Source: Cryobacterium sp. SO1 (lineage in GTDB: Bacteria > Actinomycetota > Actinomycetes > Actinomycetales > Microbacteriaceae). Taken from it: 64,000 nt of DNA. The stretch spans positions 3,472,001 through 3,536,000 of the forward strand of contig NZ_CP067394.1 of assembly GCF_004210215.2 (NCBI RefSeq), given 5' to 3'. The first letter of the stretch is position 1, and each line of letters opens with the position of its first letter. Under the pieces are notes generated by a model that did not search any database, had not been told where the DNA came from, and saw only the letters and a list, made by a program, of their open reading frames with translations. Below are positions 1 through 7,990 of this stretch, one piece after another. A program made the translations under genes and the position numbers.

Positions 1-1166
1 GTTTCATCCACGGTGAAGTCATCGATGGTGAATCCGCCCGGAACGGCTCGGCCCAGCGGCATCGGCTTGATGATCGGCCGGTGCCCAGCGGCATGAATCT
101 CGGTCAGGAGCCCGCCGCTGCCATAGGCCGAATCACCCAGCACGTCAATGTTTTGCTCACCGATGCTGACGTCGGCCGCGAGCAGCTCGCCGCCGCGAGC
201 CGCGTCGCTGTTTTGCGAACCAGAGGCTTTCGTGAGCATTGCCGCCGTCACCAACCCGGTGTCGGGCTCCGCGTTGACGTGGGCTTTATAGCCGTCGATC
301 TTTTTCTGGCGGCTCTTGTGCGCATGGCGGGCATCAGGATCGACGGTGGAAATCACCCGGTCGGGAGCGACCCGGCGGGCGATCCGCCACCGCCCGTCGG
401 TCCCGTCGGACCCGTCGGCGGGTTCCACGTCTTGGCCGGCGACCAAGGCAAGCAGCGCGACGGTTTCCTGCTGCTTCTTGTTGAGGATATGGACGTTGAT
501 GCTGCCCAGCAGAGCGAGAGCATCGGTGACCAGGCGGGAGACGAGCTCGTCGCGGGCGTCGCGGTCGTCCCACGCAATGTCGGGCTTGCCCGGCTGGGAG
601 TAATCATGGCCGGTCAAGCCGGCGACGCTCACGTCCGCGCCGGGGATCTCCCGGCCAACACGGCGGATCTGTCCGACCAGCTGCGTGACGGTGTCCTGCC
701 GGGCAACCGCATCCTCCAAAATTGTTGAGTCCAACGCCCGGCGTTTGCGCCCCGACAATGCTCCGGACTGGGCAATGACCGCGGTCACGGCCTCAAAAAT
801 GCGGTGCGGCCGGTCACTGGCAGCCAAGCGTTTGCGCCAATAGACCAGCACGGTCGGGTGGAAAGAGGTTTCAGTCAGCGCGAACCCGCAGGCGGCTTTC
901 CACCGCAGGTCATACGTCAACGCCTCGGCCGCTTCCCTGTCGGAAAGGTTGTGCAGTGTTTGCAACACCATCACCGACGCGATCACGTCCGCCGGTATTG
1001 ACGGGCGGCCGTTCTGCGAGGAAAACAAGTCCGCAAACGCATCATCGGGAAACAGCTCCCGACGGTGCGCTGCAAGGAAAGCGAACACCGATCCAGGCGG
1101 AAGCAAGTGCCCCGCTACGGCATCGACATCGTAAATCTCACGCTGACCATCATCACAACCCTGCAT
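1..1166 (-). CDS. IS1182-family transposase, 3' end beyond window
   Basis: This is an open reading frame running off the left edge: about 388 codons from an ATG at 1166, with no stop in view. The N-terminal 100 residues match the IS1182-type transposase start (LFPDDAFADLF, then a short helical region rich in Leu). Two catalytic aspartates of a DDE/RNase H fold are visible, one in RALDSTIL (about residue 145) and one in VLGDSAYGSGG (about residue 345); the third acidic residue would lie outside the window. It is transcribed in the same direction as hsdM and begins about 80 bp after the hsdM stop, where an hsdS gene would be expected. The family call rests on motif recognition; intactness cannot be judged. 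Confidence 0.85.
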   Translation of the reverse strand, partial: MQGCDDGQREIYDVDAVAGHLLPPGSVFAFLAAHRRELFPDDAFADLFSSQNGRPSIPADVIASVMVLQTLHNLSDREAAEALTYDLRWKAACGFALTETSFHPTVLVYWRKRLAASDRPHRIFEAVTAVIAQSGALSGRKRRALDSTILEDAVARQDTVTQLVGQIRRVGREIPGADVSVAGLTGHDYSQPGKPDIAWDDRDARDELVSRLVTDALALLGSINVHILNKKQQETVALLALVAGQDVEPADGSDGTDGRWRIARRVAPDRVISTVDPDARHAHKSRQKKIDGYKAHVNAEPDTGLVTAAMLTKASGSQNSDAARGGELLAADVSIGEQNIDVLGDSAYGSGGLLTEIHAAGHRPIIKPMPLGRAVPGGFTIDDFTVDE

Positions 1167-1242
1167 CACCCCAGTCTTAACGACCAAGAGCCGACCCGCC
1201 GCAGGCGCGCCTTAAATAAGCGACACCCGCACCCAAAGTTGT

Positions 1243-3372
1243 TCAGCGGCCTCCTAGCTCCTCGCGGTCAGCGGATTCTGCTCTGGCCGCCTTCAAACGA
1301 TCTGTGGCTGTCTTGTTCGTGACCTTGCCGTCGTCGTCGGTAGCTTCAAACAGCATTCCTGCTTCGACCGCATGCTCCTCGACATACTCCTCGAGCACCT
1401 GACCTACTTCCTCGAATGCCGCGTTAAGGACCTGGACGTCAGCCCATTCCTTGGCGAAGTAACGGGCAACGATGATCTCCGGCGGAATCAGGTCCATGAC
1501 CCAGCGGTCAGCGTCGACGCCCGTGCCGAATGCGATGTGCGCTGGCTCGTATTTCGGCTTCTTGTTCTTGTCGTATCCGAGTATCCGTGCCGACCTCGGC
1601 TTGGCCGCGCCGTCCCACCCCTCGCCCATGATTAAAGCGGCGTCGTCATGCATGACGTCGTTCCAATAGCTCATGAGCTGCTCGTACACGCCGTACTCGT
1701 CGATGAGCGGGCGAGAGCGGAAGGCGTCGAGCAAAGTACTACCGAGTTCGGCGATCAGGTCGGATGGGCGCGTGGTGCTCGAGATGCCTTGAAGCAGTGC
1801 CGCGTGGGTATCCCACCATTGTTTCACGGCGCCGATGCTGCGGCCCACGAAGACGTCGTAATCTGCCGAGTCCGTAATCGCGCTCTCAACCTCACTCTTG
1901 TTGACGGCCAACTCGCTATACCCAGCCCGGAGCGGTTTGAAGAGTGCCGAGCGCAGCCCTGGGAAAGCCGCCCAGTACGGCTGAAGGTCATCGAGATCGC
2001 GGTTCGGAACACCGCCCTTGAGGTGGGCATGCAGGTCTTGAATGTCTTCGGGCTCCGAACTATCGACGTAGCGCGGGATGTTGAGGTTGTAGTCGTTCTT
2101 CGGATCAGCAATCTCGCGGAGCGGCACCATGCGCGAGTAGCGCTCAACCTCGGTTTGCCTGTTGAAGATGTCGATGATCGCGTGCATATCGCGCGGGCGC
2201 AAACGGTTCTTGTTGCCGTCCTTGGTGAAACCTTTGCTGGCGTCGAGCATGAAGATGCCGGTGCGCGCTTGGGCATTCTCCTTGTCCAACACGATGATGC
2301 AGGCGGGGATACCAGTGCCATAGAAGAGGTTAGCCGGGAGGCTGATAATCCCCTTGATGTATCCGCGCTTGACCAGTTGCTTGCGGATTGTCGCCTCAGA
2401 ATTGCCGCGGAAGAGAACACCGTGTGGCAGGATAACCGCACCCTTGCCCGTGCTCTTGAGGCTCTTAATCATGTGGAGCAGGAAGGCATAGTCGCCGTTC
2501 TTCTCCGGTGGGCGGCCGTAACCGTCGAAACGGCCATATTCATTCTCCAGGCCGTTATTCCACGACTTCACGCTGAACGGTGGGTTGGCGACGAGGTAAT
2601 CGAAGGTCTGGAGTTCATTGCCCTTTCGGAACTGTGGGCTGGTGATCGTGTCGCCCTGACGGACATCCGCAGTCGCGTTTCCGTGCAGCACCATGTTCAT
2701 TACCGCGAGAGCACGAGTGGCGTTATCCTTCTCCTGGCCGTAGATTGTCAGGCCGTTCGGCGCAGCGTCTGCCACCTTTAGAAGCAGCGAGCCAGACCCA
2801 CAGGTCGGGTCGTAGACAGTCGCAGCCTTCGGCGTGTTCGGCTTGATGCCGATGAGCGCGGCCATCACACGCGAGACTTCCGCAGGCGTATAGAACTGGC
2901 CCTTGCTTTTGCCCGACTCGCTGGCGAAGTGCCGCATCAGGTATTCGTAAGCATCGCCCATCAGGTCATCCCCCTCGGCGCGAGATCCGGTGAAGTCGAG
3001 ATCCTGGAAGATACCGATCAGCTTGGTCAAGCGGTCGACGAGTTCCTTACCCTTGCCGAGCTTGTCTGGGTCATCGAAGTCAGCGTTGTTGATGACGCCC
3101 TGCAGGTCGTTGGCATCGGCGAGCTTGCGAACAGCGACATTAACCTGTTCTCCGATGTCCGGCTTACCCTTGAGCGCCACGAGGTCGCCAAACGAGCCAC
3201 CCTTCGGTACCTCGACGTCCGCGTACGGATCGGCTTTAGCCTTGTCCGAGACGAACTTCACGAATAAGAGCGTGAGCACATAATCCTTGTACTGACTGGC
3301 GTCCATGCCGCCGCGGAGCTCGTCAGCGCCGGCCCAGAGTGAGCTATATAGGTCCGACTTTCTGAGTGCCAC
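1243..3372 (-). CDS. hsdM: Type I restriction-modification DNA methyltransferase subunit M
   Basis: This 709-aa N6-adenine DNA methylase is the modification subunit of a type I system. The HsdM N-terminal helical domain occupies about residues 5-150 (LYSSLWAGADELRGGMD). The SAM-binding motif DPTCGSGSLLLKV follows at about 190, and the catalytic NPPF motif (YLVANPPFSVKSW) at about 265. The C-terminal 200 residues are an extension found in the long HsdM group. GTG is the start. No specificity (hsdS) or nuclease (hsdR) gene lies on either side in the window: the upstream side is a repeat and a recombinase, and the downstream side is an IS1182-type transposase. It may therefore be an orphan, or its partners may lie beyond the insertion. 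Its base composition is lower in G+C than the core genes, consistent with transfer. Confidence 0.93.
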   Translation of the reverse strand: MALRKSDLYSSLWAGADELRGGMDASQYKDYVLTLLFVKFVSDKAKADPYADVEVPKGGSFGDLVALKGKPDIGEQVNVAVRKLADANDLQGVINNADFDDPDKLGKGKELVDRLTKLIGIFQDLDFTGSRAEGDDLMGDAYEYLMRHFASESGKSKGQFYTPAEVSRVMAALIGIKPNTPKAATVYDPTCGSGSLLLKVADAAPNGLTIYGQEKDNATRALAVMNMVLHGNATADVRQGDTITSPQFRKGNELQTFDYLVANPPFSVKSWNNGLENEYGRFDGYGRPPEKNGDYAFLLHMIKSLKSTGKGAVILPHGVLFRGNSEATIRKQLVKRGYIKGIISLPANLFYGTGIPACIIVLDKENAQARTGIFMLDASKGFTKDGNKNRLRPRDMHAIIDIFNRQTEVERYSRMVPLREIADPKNDYNLNIPRYVDSSEPEDIQDLHAHLKGGVPNRDLDDLQPYWAAFPGLRSALFKPLRAGYSELAVNKSEVESAITDSADYDVFVGRSIGAVKQWWDTHAALLQGISSTTRPSDLIAELGSTLLDAFRSRPLIDEYGVYEQLMSYWNDVMHDDAALIMGEGWDGAAKPRSARILGYDKNKKPKYEPAHIAFGTGVDADRWVMDLIPPEIIVARYFAKEWADVQVLNAAFEEVGQVLEEYVEEHAVEAGMLFEATDDDGKVTNKTATDRLKAARAESADREELGGR

Positions 3373-3905
3373 TGTTACGCCACCATTTTCGCGCCGGGGT
3401 TGGTGGTTCGTGTCTGTCGCTGGCTCATCTGTGGTGTTCTCCTCCGCGCTCAGGCGCGACTTATTCGCGGTGGGTGCGAGTCCAAGGCTACCGGCGGTCG
3501 ATCACGGTGCTCCACGGCCGCGCTGGACGGACAAGTCCGCGGTCGATCACGGTGCTCCACGGCCGCGCTGGACGGGCAAGTCCGCGGTCAATCAGTTGGG
3601 CCAGAATCGTTGATTCTCTCACCAGCAAAGAGGTTCGAGCGCCGCTGGCGGGCGTGAATGTGTGCGATCCCGGCGCCGAGGGTGCGATTCCAACGCTGCG
3701 GCCAACTCCTTTTCGACCTGTCTTGGCACCGTGCTGAAGGTCGGCGAGCGAACCTTGCTCTCTGGCGGTGCGGCGGTGCCACGTCACCCACTGGCCTACG
3801 TCCATCAGGGTGTACCTGGTGGACACTTGCCCCTACCGCGTTAGACCGCGTAAAATGAAGTACTCACAAGGTGTCATTTGACAGTAGTGCGCGGAGGTCT
3901 AAGAC
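3373..3905. other. Intergenic region between hsdM and the recombinase
   Basis: No convincing intact gene lies here. It contains the hsdM leader, a 45-bp tandem repeat (listed separately) and, next to the recombinase start, the leader with the Shine-Dalgarno sequence GGAGGT about 8 bases before the GTG. A minus-strand stretch around 3690-3815 encodes residues resembling a helicase-associated domain (DVGQWVTWHRRTAREQGSL) but it is broken. Confidence 0.5.
3494..3594. repeat. 45-bp tandem direct repeat, two full copies plus a partial third
   Basis: Two adjacent 45-bp units (3494-3538 and 3539-3583) differ at a single base (GGACAAGTCC versus GGGCAAGTCC). A third, partial unit starts at 3584. Each unit ends in a short inverted repeat (GGAC/GTCC). 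The array lies upstream of hsdM and has no obvious coding role. Confidence 0.9.
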
Positions 3906-4520
3906 GTGACTAAACAGCGTTCGACCGTCAGATCAGGAAGGGTCTACGGCTACGCACGCGTGAGCTCGACTGATCAGAACCTGGACCGCCAGCGCGACGC
4001 GCTGGACGGCGTTGACGTGCTCGTCGAAGAAAAGGTGTCAGGAAAAAACCGCGACGACCGGGAGAAGCTGCGAACGCTTATGGCCTTCGCGCAGCCCGGC
4101 GACACGATACGCGTCAAGAGCATAGATCGTCTCGCGAGAAACACCCGAGACCTGCTCGCGATCATCGACGAGATGCTCGGCAAAGAAGTCGCGGTCGATT
4201 TCGTAGACACGCCTCAGCTAAGCGTCTCGACGAAGGAGGGCCGGGCGATGATCACGATCTTCGCAGCGTTCGCCGAGCTGGAACGTGAATCCATCCGAGA
4301 GCGGCAACTTGAGGGCATCGCACTAGCAAAGGCCGCTGGTAAGTACGAGAAGTCACCGAAGCTCTCGCCGGAACAGATCTCCTTAGCCCGGGAATGCGTC
4401 AACAGCGGCGTCGCGAAGTCCCGGGTAGCCAGAGACCTGAGCGTGTCCCGTCAGACCCTTCATTCGGCGCTCAGCGGCGTCGGGAAGTATGCCCAGCTAG
4501 TGGGGGGCATAGCGCCGTGA
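3906..4520 (+). CDS. Serine recombinase (resolvase/invertase family)
   Basis: This 204-aa protein is a small serine recombinase for site-specific strand exchange. The catalytic serine lies in YARVSSTDQNLDRQ (about residue 18). The conserved arginine region (RVKSIDRLARNTRDL) is near residues 63-77, and the ELERESIRERQLEGIALAKAAGK segment is the usual helix E. A C-terminal helix-turn-helix is present (SRVARDLSVSRQTLHSAL, about 172-190). The length fits complete resolvases and invertases. The GTG start is set by a GGAGGT about 8 bases upstream. The stop overlaps the next gene (GTGA). No transposase of the Tn3 type accompanies it in the window, so it may serve a plasmid-like or island element. 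Confidence 0.92.
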   Translation: MTKQRSTVRSGRVYGYARVSSTDQNLDRQRDALDGVDVLVEEKVSGKNRDDREKLRTLMAFAQPGDTIRVKSIDRLARNTRDLLAIIDEMLGKEVAVDFVDTPQLSVSTKEGRAMITIFAAFAELERESIRERQLEGIALAKAAGKYEKSPKLSPEQISLARECVNSGVAKSRVARDLSVSRQTLHSALSGVGKYAQLVGGIAP

Positions 4521-4687
4521 TCGATGTTGGTTCTGCCGACGGCAACTACCGCACCTGCCCTGAGTGCGGCCGCGACTGCGAACCCGTGCCATTCGGGACG
4601 ACCAGCGACGGCATCCGAATATCGTTCATCTGCCCCCTGCATGGCGTTCACAGATCGACCCCTTCGAGGATCGCCGCTGACGCATGA
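4517..4687 (+). CDS. Small zinc-ribbon protein translationally coupled to the recombinase
   Basis: This 56-aa protein starts at a GTG that overlaps the recombinase stop codon (GTGA), a typical coupling arrangement. It has Cys pairs suited to metal binding: TCPECGRDC (about residues 13-21) and FICPLHGVH (about 39-47), giving a CxxC...C...CxxH pattern. No other domain is visible and the function is unknown. The coupling suggests it is co-made with the recombinase. The conserved Cys/His spacing argues against a chance frame. Confidence 0.6.
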   Translation: MIDVGSADGNYRTCPECGRDCEPVPFGTTSDGIRISFICPLHGVHRSTPSRIAADA

Positions 4688-4767
4688 CGACCGCCATCTC
4701 GACGCGGGGGCGGCAGCGTAGGCGCATCACCGTCGGCGAGGATCAACCCGCCGAATGAACGGATGCC

Positions 4768-4860
4768 TCAGTAGCTGTTGACGCCCTGCTGACTCGTCCA
4801 AGCTCGCAAGCTCTTGGCAATGTGATGCAAGCCATGGACATCGGTGCGGATAGTACCTAG
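4768..4860 (-). pseudogene. Severed C-terminal end of the membrane protein gene split by the IS
   Basis: These 93 bases hold the 3' end of the gene whose 5' part lies at 6757-7299. If the element at 4861-6770 is removed with one copy of CTAG, the frame continues from ...PQEG into LGTIRTDVHGLHHIAK and runs to a TGA at 4768-4770, adding 30 codons. The restored tail has the short His/Ile/Lys-rich helix seen at the end of this kind of protein. The continuity of the frame is seen directly; that this was the ancestral protein is inference. Confidence 0.75.
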
Positions 4861-4877
4861 CGGGAGTTTCCTAGCTA
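4856..4877 (+). repeat. Left terminal inverted repeat of the IS1634-type element
   Basis: This 22-bp sequence is the exact reverse complement of 6754-6775. The outermost five bases include the CTAG assigned to the target site. Confidence 0.9.
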
Positions 4878-6770
4878 GCCTCGGTCAGAGTTCCAGAAGT
4901 GCTGGTCAACTCTGGTTTTGGCGGCTGGGTTGTGTATGACCTAACTTTTCTTCGGGGCCCACTGGTCGAGGTTGAAGATCTCGGCGAGTTGGTCCTGGGT
5001 GGGGGTCGTCGTGGTGAGCATTCGGCGCGCTTTGGGACGCCCACCGGTCGAGGAGTAGATCATGAGGGTCTCTTGGATCTTCTCGAGCTGGTCGAGGAGC
5101 TCCCGGACCGAGAGGTGCAGGCCTGCCTGCTCTGTTTGGCGTCGCATGAGGTGCGCGATTTGCAGTGCCAGGACACAGGTGAAGGTGTGCACGCGGATGT
5201 TGTGCTCGGTCCAGTGATGCATGGGCGAGAACGACACCACGTGGGGGTCTTTGAGCTGGCGGAAACTGAACTCCGCGTCAGATTGTGATCGGTAGGCTGC
5301 CACGACATCAGCGATCGGCCACTCGTCCTGGTCGGTGACGAGGACGCGCTTGCCAAACACCTCTGTCTCCAACGCGAGGCGGGCGTCATCATCGACCGTG
5401 AACGTGAGCTGATGCGTGGCTGGCGTGCTGCCGGTCAGGTCCCAGTTCAGGACGCGGCGAACCCAGGAGTCGTGGGTGATGCTTCGGATTTCCTCGGTGA
5501 CTTGGTCGGTGCTGCGCCGGGTTTTCCCACGCGCCAGCGTCGCGGCGAGTTCAGTCAGGAGGCCGTGGGCTTTGTGGAGGGTTTGCACGAATCCGACGGC
5601 TTGTTTGTCGTGCAGGGTCGGGGAGTGCGTGAGAATCACACGCCGTTCAGAGCCGTAAACCGTTCGGCGGGTCTCGACCGCGCTGAGCCCGCCGAATCGG
5701 GCCTTATCGACGACGCGGCGCTCGCTCGCGGGCAGGGCAAGCAGATCGGCGACGACGGATGGTGGGATGGACCCCACGAAAGAGAGACCGGTGGCGGTGA
5801 CGTGGGCGAAGTTGCTCAGAGAGTTTTGGCCGGCGTCGAAGACGACCGTCATCTCTGCTGGCGCCACTCGTCCGGCTTGGGCAGCGAGGGCTGCATGGCG
5901 GGCGCTGAGGAGGTCGATCATCAGTGGGAACTGGGTCACGTCGGGCCGGTTTCCGGGGTAAGCGTGGGCGACCAGAGGCACGCCGCCATCACGGGTGACG
6001 ACTAAACCCAGACCGACCAGGCGCAGGTCGGTGCGTTTCTGCTTCGCTTTGCCGCGCTGAGCGATGGGCGCCTTGTCGTTAGCGGAATCGATGTAGGTCG
6101 CGAAGTTGGTCATATCCAACGCCAACGCCGAAATATCCAGGTCGAACGTGGTGATCATCGCCACCGCGAGTCGCTGCTCAATCTCAGCGAGCTGGTCCCC
6201 GGTGACTTTATGCATCGCGTCCCAGAACCGACGATGATCCAACACGCCAGCCGGCACCTTCGTGAACCGGTCCGCGGCGGTGCTTTTCCACCACTCCGCA
6301 AAGCCCAGCTTCGACGTCGGGGCCACGACCCTGTTCAGCGCAGCCAGCACCAGATAGGTCCCCACTGACGCTCCCGCGTCACTGCGGCGCGCGCCGACGA
6401 CATCGTCGATGATCCCAGCCACGTCGAGCCGGTTCAGAATCTCCCAGACCGCGGCCGTGTCTCCAAAGCCCAGGTGCTGCGACTTCGACGGCAACGATTT
6501 GGCCTCGCGCCCGTCATGCAACGCCGCAATATCGGCCGCTGACCCCAGATAGCGTTCGGAGACCATCTTGGGCTTGCCGTCGACACGGGCCATCTCCCTC
6601 AAGTACCAGTACGGCTTCCCATTGATGGTCTTCTTATACAAACTAGCCATACTTTAGGTCATACGCTCTCACGGACCAAAAGTCACGCCACCACGCCGAA
6701 GAACGCCAGACCAACACCGGAATTCAATTCGGCGCAGTCTGGCGTCCCTGAGATAGCTAGGAAACTCCCG
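4861..6770. mobile_element. IS1634-family insertion sequence, apparently complete (about 1.9 kb)
   Basis: The element carries one transposase gene and is bounded by perfect inverted repeats beginning CGGGAGTTTCCTAGCTA. CTAG is present directly outside both ends (4857-4860 and 6771-6774), and is the likely target duplication; because CTAG is itself palindromic, it also extends the apparent inverted repeat to 22 bp. Removing the element and one CTAG restores the reading frame of the interrupted gene, which fixes the boundaries independently of the repeats. Confidence 0.85.
4941..6650 (-). CDS. IS1634-family transposase
   Basis: This 569-aa DDE transposase is the only gene of the element. It opens with MASLYKKTINGKPYWYLRE, typical of IS1634-type transposases. 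Candidate catalytic residues are the aspartates in ALALDMTNFATY (about 190) and TVVFDAGQNS (about 290). The glutamate lies in the C-terminal AYRSQSDAEFSFRQLK signature (about 470), which follows the Y-R-E-K pattern of the IS4 superfamily. No frameshift or internal stop is seen and both terminal repeats are intact, so the copy looks potentially active. Confidence 0.92.
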   Translation of the reverse strand: MASLYKKTINGKPYWYLREMARVDGKPKMVSERYLGSAADIAALHDGREAKSLPSKSQHLGFGDTAAVWEILNRLDVAGIIDDVVGARRSDAGASVGTYLVLAALNRVVAPTSKLGFAEWWKSTAADRFTKVPAGVLDHRRFWDAMHKVTGDQLAEIEQRLAVAMITTFDLDISALALDMTNFATYIDSANDKAPIAQRGKAKQKRTDLRLVGLGLVVTRDGGVPLVAHAYPGNRPDVTQFPLMIDLLSARHAALAAQAGRVAPAEMTVVFDAGQNSLSNFAHVTATGLSFVGSIPPSVVADLLALPASERRVVDKARFGGLSAVETRRTVYGSERRVILTHSPTLHDKQAVGFVQTLHKAHGLLTELAATLARGKTRRSTDQVTEEIRSITHDSWVRRVLNWDLTGSTPATHQLTFTVDDDARLALETEVFGKRVLVTDQDEWPIADVVAAYRSQSDAEFSFRQLKDPHVVSFSPMHHWTEHNIRVHTFTCVLALQIAHLMRRQTEQAGLHLSVRELLDQLEKIQETLMIYSSTGGRPKARRMLTTTTPTQDQLAEIFNLDQWAPKKS

Positions 6771-6775
6771 CTAGG
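6754..6775 (-). repeat. Right terminal inverted repeat of the IS1634-type element
   Basis: This is an exact inverted match to 4856-4877. The stop codon of the truncated gene at 6757-7299 is supplied by this repeat. Confidence 0.9.
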
Positions 6776-7299
6776 CCCTCCTGAGGGTCAATCTCAAACG
6801 ACTCAATGATCTCCCTCTTGAGCCGGTCTCGATAGCGCAGTGTCGCGGTGAACGGACGCGTAGGTGCCGAATCGCTGGTCATCCGCGCGTGCATTTTGCG
6901 TGATGAATCCAAGTACGTACGAACCTCACCGCCAGGAGGTAAGACACTTGTTAGCCCCGAGATGAACTTGGCGTCCATGAATCGATTCCCCTCCCCCAGC
7001 TCATGCGCCCGCAGATACGGCGGGTCGATTGAGATCGTTAGGTTTCGGGCAGCGGTCTGCCCGATGTTTCGCACCACGAAATCGGCGAGAGTCCAATCTG
7101 CCGCTGATTCCTCGATCAGCGCGACAAGGTACGGTCGAGCCTGATCTTCAGCGAGGTCTCGCGCTTGATTCAGCTGGCGAAGCACCAAGAAGGCGCCTAG
7201 GATTGCGGCGCCGAACGCTGCAACGGTCGCGATAGCAGCTATACCGTCCCACGCAGTCGCGGTCAGCCCAAGCCATGTATCGACAGCGAGTTTCAGCAT
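6757..7299 (-). pseudogene. Membrane-anchored protein of unknown function, C-terminus replaced by an IS
   Basis: The remaining frame encodes about 180 residues: one N-terminal membrane segment (IAAIATVAAFGAAILGAFLVL), then a soluble domain. That domain carries ARPYLVALIEES and VRNIGQTAARNL, a pattern found in small membrane proteins of unknown function. The last five residues (LAGVS) and the stop come from the end of the insertion element. The native continuation lies at 4768-4860; rejoined, the protein would be about 205 aa. ATG at 7299 is preferred (AAGG upstream) over TTG at 7305. Whether the truncated protein still works is unknown. Confidence 0.75.
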
Positions 7300-7567
7300 G
7301 CCCAAACCTTATTGCAGAGTTACTCCCCGCCGGAGGCATGTGGCCCAAGGACCGCTGTGCGACCGACATGGGCGCATACGCTCGAATCGGGCAGCCAGCC
7401 GGATCGAACCGCCACCGCACGTCTCTTGCCGGCCCTGCGCCCAAGGGCGAAAGATAGCCGTTGACCGCATCGTTCCCGGCCAAGGACGACGCCGCGCTTC
7501 ACGCAGTCGCCTTCGCTGACTGGAGAGACCGATGGCCTGGCGCGTTTTTTGCGCTTCCAACACATTA

Positions 7568-7579
7568 GAACGCATGTTC
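7568..7579. promoter_or_regulatory. Candidate LexA (SOS) box
   Basis: The palindrome GAAC-GCAT-GTTC matches the Gram-positive/actinobacterial LexA consensus GAAC-N4-GTTC exactly. It ends 10 bases before the ATG at 7590, so repressor binding would block transcription of that gene. Confidence 0.6.
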
Positions 7580-7589
7580 CAATGTAAGC

Positions 7590-7922
7590 ATGGGAGCGAA
7601 CGAGAGATACCCGAGCGGCCCCAACCCGGCGCCCTCAGTTCAGGCCGACAGTCTCAAGCAGGTCGAACCCGACTACGGGGACGAGTTCACCCCTCGGCCG
7701 TTCAGCCTTACGCCGGAGGAGCTGGGCCGCCTCCCAGCGACTCTGGCCACCGAACCGATCCCCGTCCTAGCCTGGGTGAGGCTTCCCGCAGTACCTGCAC
7801 ACATCCAGGGTCATGCGCTGGCGTGGACCCCACGCGCGGTGTACGTGGAGTGGGAACATCGCGGCCTGCACCGCGCCTGGGTCTGGGCGTCGGCTGTCGA
7901 GCGCGGTGGGCTAGCCTCCTAA
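7590..7922 (+). CDS. Hypothetical 110-aa protein under a LexA-type box
   Basis: This 110-aa soluble protein belongs to no family I can name. It has a disordered, proline-rich first third. A compact region follows (PFSLTPEELGRLPATLA, then PIPVLAWVRLPAVPAHIQGHALAWTPRAVYVEWE) with Trp, Val and Tyr spacing typical of a small beta domain. The spacing to the SOS-type palindrome and the high third-position GC support a real gene. A strong Shine-Dalgarno sequence is absent, so translation may be leaderless or start slightly later. SOS control, if true, would link it to DNA damage or to mobile-element induction. Confidence 0.65.
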   Translation: MGANERYPSGPNPAPSVQADSLKQVEPDYGDEFTPRPFSLTPEELGRLPATLATEPIPVLAWVRLPAVPAHIQGHALAWTPRAVYVEWEHRGLHRAWVWASAVERGGLAS

Positions 7923-7990
7923 GACCTGGGGGTGTTGCTCAAGTCGACACGTCAGTTTCGCAACGTGGAAGGTTTTCGGAGAAGACTGCA

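Noticed and set aside
81..728. Plus-strand frame of 215 codons
   Set aside because: It is the antisense of the IS1182-type transposase, which has the recognisable motifs on the minus strand.
1648..2781. Plus-strand frame of 377 codons
   Set aside because: It is antisense to hsdM, whose SAM and NPPF motifs prove the minus strand is coding.
3488..3826. Minus-strand frame with helicase-associated-domain-like residues
   Set aside because: DVGQWVTWHRRTAREQGSL is suggestive, and a neighbouring frame continues with a plausible helix, but the frame is broken and too short to call a gene.
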